DNA of 13,560 nucleotides from an uncultured Clostridia bacterium (GCA_904420155.1 CAJFUH010000170.1:1-13560); one strand, 5' to 3'; shown: positions 1-6,882, counted from the stretch's first letter. Numbers and translations: made by a program. Notes: generated from the sequence alone by a model not told the origin.

Positions 1-43
1 TGAAAATGACGGGCAAATAAATACGGGAATGGAGGAAAATATC

Positions 44-874
44 ATGAAGGATGTTATGATTTTGACGGGTGCCGGACAGATCGGTATGGCGATTGCCCGC
101 CGAATGGGATATGGAAAGAAGATTGTTATAGGGGATAAAAAGCTGGAAAACGCACAGGCGGTTGCAAAAATTATGAAGGATGCTGGATTTGATACAGTGG
201 CGCTAGAGACGGATCTCTCCTCCCGGGCGTCTATCCAGAATCTTCTGGCAGAAGCGCAGAAGTTAGGCCGCATTGCTATGCTGGTCAATGCGGCCGGCGT
301 TTCTCCCAGCCAGGCGCCTATTGAGGCAATTTTGAAAGTGGATCTCTATGGGACCGCCGTTCTGCTGGAAGAAGTAGGAAAAGTTATCAAAGAAGGCGGC
401 GTGGGAGTGACCATTTCCAGCCAATCTGGCCACCGGATGCCGGCCCTCAGCGCAGCAGAGGATGAGCAGCTTGCCTGTACGCCAACCGAAGAACTGCTGA
501 AGTTGGACATGTTACAGCCCAAGAATATTCGAGATACCCTGCATGCCTATCAGATGGCCAAGCGCTGCAACGAAAAGAGGGTGATGGCGGAATCTGTGAT
601 ATGGGGACAGAAGGGCGCCCGGATCAACTCTATCTCACCCGGGATCATTGTAACGCCATTGGCAATTGACGAATTCAACGGCCCGCGCGGGGATTTTTAT
701 AAAAATATGTTTGCCAAGTGTCCGGCAGGCCGCCCCGGTACGGCGGACGAAGTCGCCAATGTGGCGGAGTTGTTGATGAGCGATAAAGGCGCGTTTATCA
801 CGGGCGCAGACTTTTTGATTGACGGAGGGGCGACCGCTTCATATTTCTATGGCCCGCTCAAACCGAAGGAGTGA
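44..874 (+). CDS. Short-chain dehydrogenase/reductase (SDR), substrate unknown
   Basis: This is a 276-residue NAD(P)-dependent oxidoreductase of the classical SDR type. Visible motifs are the Rossmann glycine motif TGAGQIG (residues 8-14), an Asp at 31 after the second strand (suggesting NAD(H) preference), NAAG (82-85), the catalytic Ser at 125/126, and YQMAK with Tyr169 and Lys173. A C-terminal GADFLIDGG segment is also typical. The Ser-to-Tyr distance is about 43 residues instead of the usual 12-14, so there is an extra segment beside the active site at roughly 130-165, which probably shapes substrate specificity. The start at 44 was chosen because GGAGG at 31-35 is well spaced from it and the Rossmann strand begins just after. 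The frame stays open back to base 2, and an upstream ATG at 29 has no ribosome binding site. Substrate and pathway cannot be told from sequence; a sterol, sugar or acyl substrate are all possible. Confidence 0.9.
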   Translation: MKDVMILTGAGQIGMAIARRMGYGKKIVIGDKKLENAQAVAKIMKDAGFDTVALETDLSSRASIQNLLAEAQKLGRIAMLVNAAGVSPSQAPIEAILKVDLYGTAVLLEEVGKVIKEGGVGVTISSQSGHRMPALSAAEDEQLACTPTEELLKLDMLQPKNIRDTLHAYQMAKRCNEKRVMAESVIWGQKGARINSISPGIIVTPLAIDEFNGPRGDFYKNMFAKCPAGRPGTADEVANVAELLMSDKGAFITGADFLIDGGATASYFYGPLKPKE

Positions 875-1289
875 CCATATTTCCCGTAAAAGGAAAAAAC
901 ATATATCTCATCGACGGTATTTTCCATCTGTCCAATTCCACTGGAGAATTGGACAGATGGAAAGGGAAGAGGATAGGAAAAAGATATCGCTTGCTGTAGA
1001 AATATTGTCCGTTTCCCTATCGGGAGATAATGATGGCAGTTCATGGAATTTTTCGTTTTTAGGTCCGTTTTTTCTCGTACCTTTTTACTGGATGTTCCTG
1101 GACTGCCTCTTTTTTCCGCTGTAGCCACCGGGATACTCTACTTTTCTTAGAAAATTACCCGGTATAATTTACAGAAGGGACAAACAGAAATTGGAAAGCA
1201 CCTATGTACCTAACCCTTTGAAACTTCTAGTCATTTCCTGTATTTTTATGTTATCAGTGTCTGGGAAATCATGATAATTTTTACATTTT
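875..1289. other. Gene-poor stretch between the SDR and NYN genes
   Basis: About 415 bases with no convincing gene. Two overlapping open frames (one per strand, 93-101 codons) cross it, but they lack ribosome binding sites and their translations are low-complexity with no recognisable fold. The only strong structure is the inverted repeat at 921-963. A shorter repeat, ACCGGG at 1127-1132 against CCCGGT about 25 bases later, lies next to a TATAAT (1163-1168) that has no good -35 box. The stretch may be the remnant of a lost gene. Confidence 0.5.
921..963. repeat. Perfect 18-bp inverted repeat with 7-base loop
   Basis: The left arm TTTCCATCTGTCCAATTC (921-938) and right arm GAATTGGACAGATGGAAA (946-963) are perfect reverse complements around the 7 bases CACTGGA. 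Neither strand has a T-run directly after the stem, so it is not a canonical intrinsic terminator, although it lies 47 bases after the SDR stop codon and could end or protect that transcript. It could also be a DNA-level protein site or a small palindromic repeat element. No second copy is visible in this window. Confidence 0.85.
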
Positions 1290-1319
1290 GTTGATGATTT
1301 GCTGTATATGAAGTATAAT
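1290..1319 (+). promoter_or_regulatory. Predicted sigma-A promoter of the NYN-domain gene
   Basis: TTGATG (1290-1295) and TATAAT (1314-1319) are separated by 18 bases, in an AT-rich tract. The predicted transcript start is about 60 bases before the chosen start codon at 1388. The gene therefore appears to be transcribed alone, independent of the SDR gene. Confidence 0.7.
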
Positions 1320-1387
1320 AAAAATAAATTATTAGTTTCTGTAGAGAAGACCATAAGATGTTAGACCATGGAAGGAAAGGAGTTAGT

Positions 1388-2881
1388 ATGGAGTTCCATT
1401 ATGAGCCGTTAAAGTGGGAAGAGAATATTAGTTTAGAACAGGATCAATCGGAGGTTGATCAGACGGATTACCAAGGGGAAAGCTCGTCCGAGACGGTAGA
1501 AGAGACCGGGGAAGAAATGTCAGAACAGAGTGAGGATACATCCAATTACGATAATTATCCGAATAGCACCTGTGATATTGTTTCAAGAGTGGCGTATTTA
1601 GCCGGAGTTCCCAAACGAATTTTTGAGAATGAACATGAACCTCCGCAATGGGAAATTTATGAGGAATTAGAAACCGAGAAAGAAGCGCGTATTGTCCGAA
1701 ATTTATGTACCTTGCGTACCATATTAGAACGTAAATATAGGGAAATAAATCAGGCGATCCAGTATGAGTTGAAAAATTTAGATCGATTGCCGGAATATAT
1801 TTCAAAAGAAATCATAGATCAATTGCGTAATGATGGGTTAGAGATTATCAAGGCGAACCGTCCGTTAAATCAATATCTCATGGATATTAATCAATATATC
1901 CAAGAACATATTTCTTATTGTCAGGGAATTTTTCCTATATGGATCGAATGGCAGTATATCAAAGAATTATTTATTATGCCGGATGGAAAAACAGATCGTG
2001 GCCTAAAAAAAGCTTGGGCTAATTATATGGGGCATATTTCTCAATATCCTTACCAAGTTTATATCAATTGGCGCACGGGAGAAGAAGGAAATATTCTGTA
2101 TAACGATCAAAAATTTATTAAATTATTGTACCAGCGCCATAATCAGGTATTTCATGGATATAGCTATGTAATTGATGCAGGAAACCTCACAAAAGAGGAA
2201 GTTTATAAATTCCTGGACCAAAGTGAACGGACAGCCATTGTGGTGGACTGCGAGAATTCAGATCCTTATAAATTTTACGCTACGCTGATGAATTTGGAAC
2301 CGGATAAATTGGACAAGATTAAAAAGATTATCTTATATAATGACGTACATACTGAGAGTACGTGGAGTATTTTACATCAGCATCTTCGCATTCCAGTGGA
2401 ACATGAAATGATCCCTAGGATCAAAGAAAACAAATCTTTGGTGGATATTCGGTTGACTGCCGGCACTTGCCAGGAATTTTATGAGAATCATATTGATTCT
2501 TTTATCATCGTTTCCAGCGATTCTGATTACTGGGCGCTGATTACCTCTCTGCCTAAAGCCCACTTTTTGGTAATGGTGGAATACAGCAAGTGCGGGGGAG
2601 ATTTAAAAAGGGCGTTAAAAGAGAATCATATATTTTATTGCTACATCGATGATTTTTGTACAGGTAAAGCGGCTTCCTTGAAAACGGACGCCATTCTTTG
2701 TGAAGTAAAAGATTATTTAGAAACCAAAAGTTTCAATATTTACAGCCTTTTGGAACAGGTCTATATGAGGACGGCCGCCAACTTTTCAGACAGTGAGAAG
2801 GAACAGTTCTTTACCAGATATATTAAGCGTATGAGCCTCCGTATTGATAAGGAGGGAAATGTCACCCTGCAATTGCCGTGA
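1388..2881 (+). CDS. NYN (PIN-like) domain protein, putative nuclease, function unknown
   Basis: A 497-residue soluble protein. The first ~60 residues are acidic and Ser/Glu-rich, likely disordered. Residues ~60-280 are a mostly helical region I do not recognise. Residues ~280-430 resemble a NYN/LabA-like PIN domain: a strand ending in VDCEN (Asp287, Glu289, Asn290), an acidic VDIRL (Asp353), then IIVSSDSDYWAL (Asp378, Asp380). These match the acidic metal-binding residues of the PIN-like superfamily, many of which are RNases; nuclease activity here is inferred. A helical C-terminus of ~65 residues follows. The start at 1388 follows AAAGGAG at 1376-1382; the in-frame ATG at 1358 lacks such a site. 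The gene is visibly richer in AT-ending codons than its neighbours, which hints at a different history. It has its own promoter and terminator, and no partner gene is apparent. Confidence 0.8.
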   Translation: MEFHYEPLKWEENISLEQDQSEVDQTDYQGESSSETVEETGEEMSEQSEDTSNYDNYPNSTCDIVSRVAYLAGVPKRIFENEHEPPQWEIYEELETEKEARIVRNLCTLRTILERKYREINQAIQYELKNLDRLPEYISKEIIDQLRNDGLEIIKANRPLNQYLMDINQYIQEHISYCQGIFPIWIEWQYIKELFIMPDGKTDRGLKKAWANYMGHISQYPYQVYINWRTGEEGNILYNDQKFIKLLYQRHNQVFHGYSYVIDAGNLTKEEVYKFLDQSERTAIVVDCENSDPYKFYATLMNLEPDKLDKIKKIILYNDVHTESTWSILHQHLRIPVEHEMIPRIKENKSLVDIRLTAGTCQEFYENHIDSFIIVSSDSDYWALITSLPKAHFLVMVEYSKCGGDLKRALKENHIFYCYIDDFCTGKAASLKTDAILCEVKDYLETKSFNIYSLLEQVYMRTAANFSDSEKEQFFTRYIKRMSLRIDKEGNVTLQLP

Positions 2882-2887
2882 TAGTGA

Positions 2888-2948
2888 AAAAGAAAAGAGG
2901 GGCTATTGCACAAGCGTAAGCAAGTGCAGCAGCTCCCCTTTTCTTTTA
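2888..2948. terminator. Long bidirectional intrinsic terminator
   Basis: A ~24-bp stem with two A·C mismatches and one or two G·T pairs runs from the A-rich arm (2888-2911) to a complementary T-rich arm (2924-2947), with a 12-base loop. It begins six bases after the NYN stop codon. The right arm ends in TTTTCTTTTATTTT on the + strand and the left arm gives a T-rich tail on the - strand, so it can serve both the NYN gene and the convergent small membrane gene. Confidence 0.85.
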
Positions 2949-2979
2949 TTTTCAGGCGAATGGCTGGAAGCGGCCCGTT

Positions 2980-3243
2980 TTACCGTTTGCGGATACTCTT
3001 TACAAACAGGATCACAAGGGATACTATGAATACAGCGAAACAGATAAGACCAATATAAAAAAGAGGGTGATGAAATAATAGCTTTTCAATGATAAAGGAA
3101 TATGTGAAAGAATCCGCGCCGCCGATAATCCCCATCTCCGGCCTGTTTGGTATTTGCAATATAACAGGAATGAGTGGGACGGCAGATAGCACGAATAATA
3201 CAAAGGAGATTACGCAAACAATTTTCCAAAATTTTTTACTCAT
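2980..3243 (-). CDS. Small two-helix membrane protein with GIIGGAD motif
   Basis: An 87-residue protein with an N-terminal hydrophobic helix (~7-30), a polar middle, and a second helix (~58-82) ending in a basic tail KSIRKR. The middle contains MGIIGGADSFTYSFII. This resembles the GIIGGADGPT motif of the membrane beta subunit of sodium-pumping oxaloacetate/methylmalonyl-CoA decarboxylases, but with Ser-Phe in place of Gly-Pro, and the protein is far too short to be that pump. From memory, small clostridial membrane proteins carrying this motif exist without a known function. The start has GAGGA about 10 bases upstream. The gene lies downstream of rubrerythrin, past that gene's terminator, and no clear promoter of its own is visible. 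Being a real gene is likely; its function is unknown. Confidence 0.7.
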   Translation of the reverse strand: MSKKFWKIVCVISFVLFVLSAVPLIPVILQIPNRPEMGIIGGADSFTYSFIIEKLLFHHPLFYIGLICFAVFIVSLVILFVKSIRKR

Positions 3244-3276
3244 CGTTCTTGTCCTCTATTGTTTGTGAAGTGTCAT

Positions 3277-3316
3277 ACAAAAAATCAAGGGACAAATCCT
3301 TTGGATTGTCCCCTGA
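3277..3316 (-). terminator. Intrinsic terminator of the perR-rubrerythrin unit
   Basis: On the - strand, ATCAGGGGACAATCC pairs with GGATTTGTCCCTTGAT around a 3-base loop (one mismatch, one bulged base), followed immediately by six T. It lies about 80 bases beyond the rubrerythrin stop codon. Confidence 0.85.
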
Positions 3317-3397
3317 TCCATAAATCATTCAATTGATATTTATAAAGCCAAACCACTGGCGTAAAATAAAACTGATCGTACGCCTCTTGTTTATGGC

Positions 3398-3940
3398 TTA
3401 ATTAAAATATCTCTTCAGCAGGCCGGTAAATCCAGCGCCGTGTCTGGCTTCGTCCTTGGCCATCTCATGCACGGTATCATGGATAGCGTCGTAGCCCAGC
3501 TCTTTAGCACGCTTAGCAATCTGGAATTTACCGTCGCAGGCGCCGGCCTCAGCCTCTGCGCGCATCTCCAAGTTTTTCTTGGTGCTGTTGGTGACAACTT
3601 CGCCCAACAACTCGGCGAACTTGGCGGCATGCTCCGCCTCTTCCAAAGCATATCTCTTAAAGGCTTCGGCAACTTCCGGATAACCTTCGCGGTCAGCCTG
3701 ACGGCTCATAGCCAGATACATACCTACTTCGCAGCATTCGCCGTTAAAGTTTGCAACCAAGCCGTCATATACTTCTTGGTCTACACCCTTCGCAACGCCG
3801 ATCTCATGCTCGCAGGTGTAAGAAGCGCCTTCTACCATTTCCTTAAACTTTTCCTTCGGAGCTTTGCACTGGGGGCAGAACTCCGGAGCCTCATTGCCCT
3901 CATAGATGTAACCACAGATGGTGCATACAAATTTTTTCAT
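3398..3940 (-). CDS. Reverse rubrerythrin (NADH peroxidase component)
   Basis: A 180-residue cytosolic non-haem iron protein that reduces hydrogen peroxide (and, in clostridial relatives, oxygen) using electrons passed from NAD(P)H. Domain order is reversed relative to classical rubrerythrin: the rubredoxin-like Fe(SCys)4 site comes first (Cys6, Cys9, Cys22, Cys25), then a four-helix diiron domain. Probable iron ligands are Glu68/Glu71, Glu101 with His104 (ExxH) and Glu164 with His167 (ExxH). The length fits the family. The start at 3940 was preferred because GGAGG lies 10 bases before it; the in-frame ATG at 3949 is only one base from that site. It lies 60 bases downstream of perR on the same strand, and it also has a predicted promoter of its own overlapped by a palindrome, which points to repression by PerR or another regulator. 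Confidence 0.95.
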   Translation of the reverse strand: MKKFVCTICGYIYEGNEAPEFCPQCKAPKEKFKEMVEGASYTCEHEIGVAKGVDQEVYDGLVANFNGECCEVGMYLAMSRQADREGYPEVAEAFKRYALEEAEHAAKFAELLGEVVTNSTKKNLEMRAEAEAGACDGKFQIAKRAKELGYDAIHDTVHEMAKDEARHGAGFTGLLKRYFN

Positions 3941-3980
3941 TGTTTCCATTCCTCCATGATGTAAATATTTTCTTTTGAAT

Positions 3981-4010
3981 ATCATAAAAGGGAATCCCTT
4001 TTATAAACAA
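3981..4010 (-). promoter_or_regulatory. Predicted rubrerythrin promoter with embedded palindromic operator
   Basis: On the - strand, TTGTTT (4005-4010) and TATGAT (3981-3986) are 18 bases apart. A perfect 21-bp palindrome, ATAAAAGGGA / A / TCCCTTTTAT (3984-4004), fills the spacer, touches the -10 box and overlaps the perR stop codon. This placement is what a repressor site would need. The sequence is not the AT-only PerR box known from Bacillus, so PerR binding is plausible but unproven. A weak hairpin in the RNA is the alternative reading. Confidence 0.6.
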
Positions 4011-4393
4011 TGGGAACAGGTACCATGAAACACTAAATCGTGAAAATCAACCTGGCAGCCATACCGTTTTGCAATACTTTGATCCAGATGGCCATCGGTG
4101 ATTACGCCGTCGGAACCAACATCTAAAACACGTCCGCATACTTTACAGATAAAATGAGAATGGGGGACTGTATTGCCGTCCAGCCTTTCCTGGCCGTTTA
4201 CCACACCAACACTGACAATTTTTCCCTCTTCTTTAAAACGGCTGATATTACGGTATACGGTACCAAGGCTCAAATCCGGGTAAACAGGCTTTAAAGTTTG
4301 ATAAATCCAGTCCGCTGTAGGGTGGATATCCGTACCGCATATCGCCTCATAAATCGCCTCTCTTTTTCGGCTGTAGTTCTGACGTTTTTCCAT
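4001..4393 (-). CDS. perR: Fur-family peroxide sensor repressor, PerR type
   Basis: A 130-residue metal-dependent DNA-binding repressor. The N-terminal winged helix includes HPTAD (24-28) and LSLGTVYRN (41-49), a Fur-family hallmark. Residues aligning with the Bacillus subtilis PerR regulatory metal site are all present: His24 (H37), Asp72 (D85), His78 (H91), His80 (H93) and Asp91 (D104). The Asp in the last position is the PerR-type choice, linked to peroxide sensing by histidine oxidation. Two CxxC pairs (Cys83/Cys86, Cys126/Cys129) form the structural zinc site. The frame extends upstream to 4474, but a promoter lies inside that extension, so the ATG at 4393 is preferred; its ribosome binding site (GGTGG) is weak. 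It is followed by the rubrerythrin gene, a typical PerR target. Confidence 0.9.
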   Translation of the reverse strand: MEKRQNYSRKREAIYEAICGTDIHPTADWIYQTLKPVYPDLSLGTVYRNISRFKEEGKIVSVGVVNGQERLDGNTVPHSHFICKVCGRVLDVGSDGVITDGHLDQSIAKRYGCQVDFHDLVFHGTCSHCL

Positions 4394-4403
4394 AGCCACC
4401 ACC

Positions 4404-4417
4404 AAATTAGTAATAAT
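4404..4417. promoter_or_regulatory. AT-rich palindrome in the perR leader, possible PerR box
   Basis: AATTA and TAATT flank four bases (AATTAGTAATAATT on the + strand), between the predicted perR transcript start and its ATG. It is similar in composition to PerR boxes and sits where autorepression would act, but the half-sites are short and may arise by chance in an AT-rich stretch. Confidence 0.3.
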
Positions 4418-4434
4418 TCCTGTTTCTGTTTTTA

Positions 4435-4463
4435 ATATTAGCATATCAGGGCAGATTTGTAAA
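4435..4463 (-). promoter_or_regulatory. Predicted perR promoter
   Basis: On the - strand TTTACA (4458-4463), 17 bases, then TAATAT (4435-4440). It places transcription start near 4428 and rules out translation from the upstream in-frame ATG at 4474. Confidence 0.65.
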
Positions 4464-4600
4464 GCTTTTTTCAAGAAAAAGAAAAATTTTTCCGGTCTAA
4501 AAAGAAAGAATATTGCTTATACTGGTGGATGGGAACAGCTTTTCTGATTTAAAAATGCCGACGGAAAAGCGAGATATCTGAGGGGGAAAGGGATGGGTGT

Positions 4601-5473
4601 ATGTATCTGAATATCCATATCCGTAAAAAGGCATTGATTTCAGCGTTATTATCTTTGGTAATCATTCTGGGAATTGGGATATTTTGTTGGCATCCCCTCA
4701 GCCGGGCGATGTCGATCCCTCAGGAAAACAGCGTAGAAATCCCTATTTTGATGTATCATGGAATTTTAAAAGATAAAAAATTGCAGGGGAAATACGTCAT
4801 TGGGCCGGATCTATTGGAAAGCGATTTGCGCTATTTAAAAGAGCACGGATACACGACCATTGTCATGCAAGATCTGATCGATTATACAAATGGAGGGAGT
4901 TTACCGGAAAAACCTATTATGATTACGTTTGACGACGGGTATTACAATAATTATCTCTATGCTTTCCCACTGATGAAAGAATACGACTGTAAGATGGTGT
5001 TTTCCCCCATAGGGCGGTACGCGGACCAATACACGCAAGAGCCGGATACCCGTGCCAGTTATGCGCATGCCAGCTGGGACATGATTAATGAAATGATACA
5101 ATCGGGCTATATTGAGGTCCAAAACCATTCCTACAATATGCACGCCAATACAGGCCAGCGCAATGGGGCCAAAAAGAAAAAAGGGGAAGATATAGAGACT
5201 TATAAAAAGGTGCTTACCGACGATGTAATGCATGCACAGCAGGTTATCGAGGAACATACCGGATGGACCCCCACTACTTTTGTATATCCCTTTGGCGCTA
5301 TCAGTGATGTATCGCTGGAAATACTAAAGGAGATGGGTTTTCAAGCGACCCTGACCTGTGCACAGAAAACCAATTATATCACGAGAGACCCGGAATGCTT
5401 ATATGGATTAAACCGTTTTTTACGTCCCAATGGGATTAGTAGCGAGGAATATTTCCAATCTATTTTATCGTAA
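4601..5473 (+). CDS. Membrane-anchored polysaccharide deacetylase (NodB/CE4 domain)
   Basis: A 290-residue extracellular metal-dependent deacetylase, probably removing N-acetyl groups from a cell-wall or capsule glycan. A basic start and one hydrophobic helix (~11-30) act as uncleaved anchor or signal. The catalytic domain shows LMYHGIL (50-56), TFDDGY with catalytic Asp111/Asp112 (109-114), the metal-binding pair NHSYNMH (His176, His181) and YPFGA (229-233). The two histidines are five residues apart rather than the four of the classic H-S/T-x-x-H motif; I believe this spacing occurs in a common clostridial subfamily. The start follows an AAAGGGA-type site about 8 bases upstream. It is divergent from perR and convergent with the VanY-type gene, 56 bases away, suggesting a shared envelope role only by proximity. 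The exact substrate is unknown. Confidence 0.9.
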   Translation: MYLNIHIRKKALISALLSLVIILGIGIFCWHPLSRAMSIPQENSVEIPILMYHGILKDKKLQGKYVIGPDLLESDLRYLKEHGYTTIVMQDLIDYTNGGSLPEKPIMITFDDGYYNNYLYAFPLMKEYDCKMVFSPIGRYADQYTQEPDTRASYAHASWDMINEMIQSGYIEVQNHSYNMHANTGQRNGAKKKKGEDIETYKKVLTDDVMHAQQVIEEHTGWTPTTFVYPFGAISDVSLEILKEMGFQATLTCAQKTNYITRDPECLYGLNRFLRPNGISSEEYFQSILS

Positions 5474-5529
5474 CCGGCCTGTATCAAAAATAGAGAGAAT
5501 GGGGGAGGCAGGCTTTCAAAACCTTGTCC

Positions 5530-6882
5530 TTATGAAAGGGAACTGACATATTCTTCTAGGCATAGGCCGCTGTCCTGAATGGCTTTGGCATTTTCCACCC
5601 CCACATAACGGAAGTGCCAAGGCTCATAGATCACATTGGTAATTAACTGCTTATCTGTGGGATATCTCTCAATAAATCCATATTCTGCGGCGTGTTCCGT
5701 CAACCAGCGATATCCTTTTGTATCACGGAAGTCGTCCGATACATTATTGAAGTCCACGGCAAGACCGGTATGATGCTCGCTGGTACCGGGCTTGGCCACA
5801 ATGGTGGCCGCTTCGATCAAAGCGTCTTGTTTAGAGTATCCCTTATTTAGGAATTGGTTGACTTTTCGATTGTACAGCTTGGTCTGTAACGCGATATCCC
5901 GGTATCCGGAGGCCAGCCAGAGCCCGGCGCCGTCAGCGGAAGCGGCTTCCATCATTTCCTGTAAATGAGGAAGCACTCGTTGGTCAATCTGGATGGATTG
6001 ATAGGAAACAAGCTGTGGTTTATATCCGTCGGAAATCGGGTTATTGTTATTGATAACCATCATAGACCAATCACAATTTTGATTCCAAGAGGCAAAATCC
6101 CCATTAAAAGTTGTTGCTTGGCTGGAGGATTCAGAAGAAGAGGAAGCCGGGGACTGACTGGAGGAGGAAGAGGCAACAACCGTTACCGATATCTCACAGG
6201 AGATGTCTGGATTAGATGTAGAAGCTGCTGTCACCATACAGCGCCCCGAAGAGACAGCGCGAATTTTGCCGGAAGAATCCACAACGGCGATATCGGGGTC
6301 GGAAGAAGACCATATTGTTCCCTTGTCGGTCGCGTCTTCTGGATATACGGTTACAGTCAGGTGTTTTTCCTGCCAGACGGTGAGGGTAATGGAATCCTCG
6401 TTGGATTCCATAGAGGAAACCGGAATATCGGGGGAAAGTACCGTCAGGGAAAGGGAGGCGGACAGACCGTTTTCCAATTGTACCGTAACAATTGCCGTTC
6501 CGGGGGAGAAGGCGGTAATAATACCATTGCTGTCTACCGTAGCTACCGAAGGATTGGAACTGGCATAAACGGCGTCCAAGGGAGAAGCATCCGCAGGAAG
6601 CAGAGAATAGGAAAGCAGGAAAGTATCTCCGGGAGATAATTCCACGCTGTCAGTGGATAGGAGAATTTCCTCAGGTTCCACATTTCCCATAGAAGACGGG
6701 GGCAAGGGAAGGGATTCGGAAGATGGGGAAGAGCTGCCCAAAGCTGATTGCGCAGAGGAGCAACTTGTACACAGGAAAATCAGAGAGAGAATCAGAGCAA
6801 CGCGGCAGAGGAGACTTCCTGATTTCCATCGGATGCGGGAAAATCCGTAGGATGCCCTTTGGATTGGATATCGAATGCGCAT
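5530..6882 (-). CDS. D-alanyl-D-alanine carboxypeptidase, VanY type, with two Ig-like domains
   Basis: A 450-residue exported zinc peptidase likely trimming the terminal D-Ala from peptidoglycan stems. Order: basic N-terminus; hydrophobic segment (~24-40) ending in LCTSC, a possible lipobox with an unusual Cys at -3 (lipid-anchored Cys41); Ser/Pro-rich linker; two bacterial Ig-like (Big_2) repeats (~70-150 and ~160-238), each with a valine-rich core around SNPSVATVDSNG- or SDPDIAVVDSSG-like turns; a Ser-rich linker (~243-258); and the VanY domain. Zinc ligands are His370 and Asp377 in SEHHTGLAVD and His423 in YEPWHFRYVG, with catalytic Glu420. SGYRD (~325-329) is also typical. The start at 6882 lies 7 bases from AAGGA; ATG at 6885 is an alternative. 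It is unlikely to mean vancomycin resistance: no other van genes are nearby, and housekeeping VanY-like proteins are common. Confidence 0.92.
   Translation of the reverse strand: MRIRYPIQRASYGFSRIRWKSGSLLCRVALILSLIFLCTSCSSAQSALGSSSPSSESLPLPPSSMGNVEPEEILLSTDSVELSPGDTFLLSYSLLPADASPLDAVYASSNPSVATVDSNGIITAFSPGTAIVTVQLENGLSASLSLTVLSPDIPVSSMESNEDSITLTVWQEKHLTVTVYPEDATDKGTIWSSSDPDIAVVDSSGKIRAVSSGRCMVTAASTSNPDISCEISVTVVASSSSSQSPASSSSESSSQATTFNGDFASWNQNCDWSMMVINNNNPISDGYKPQLVSYQSIQIDQRVLPHLQEMMEAASADGAGLWLASGYRDIALQTKLYNRKVNQFLNKGYSKQDALIEAATIVAKPGTSEHHTGLAVDFNNVSDDFRDTKGYRWLTEHAAEYGFIERYPTDKQLITNVIYEPWHFRYVGVENAKAIQDSGLCLEEYVSSLS

Noticed and set aside
819..1128. Overlapping open frames of 93-101 codons on both strands after the SDR gene
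   Set aside because: No ribosome binding sites, low-complexity translations, and they run through the inverted repeat; judged non-coding.
1251..1280. TTATCA...TGATAA repeat followed by T-rich bases
   Set aside because: Six AT-rich base pairs with a long loop, no gene directly upstream; too weak for a terminator.
3440..3964. 174-codon open frame on the + strand opposite rubrerythrin
   Set aside because: It is antisense to a clear rubrerythrin gene and has no recognisable fold or start signal.
4511..4523. TTATACT as -10 box for the polysaccharide deacetylase gene
   Set aside because: No acceptable -35 box at 16-18 bases and no proper extended -10; promoter left uncalled.
5474..5540. Possible shared terminator between the convergent deacetylase and VanY-type genes
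   Set aside because: Only 5-6 bp repeats (GCCTG/CAGGC, CTTTCA/TGAAAG) with long loops and no T-run; not convincing.
5965..6639. 224-codon open frame on the + strand opposite the VanY-type gene
   Set aside because: The translation is rich in Arg/Gly and mirrors the Ser-rich linkers and Ig-like repeats on the other strand; no start signal.
5530..6882. Vancomycin resistance gene vanY
   Set aside because: The peptidase domain matches, but there are no vanR/S/H/A/X-like neighbours and the Ig-like domains point to a general wall enzyme.
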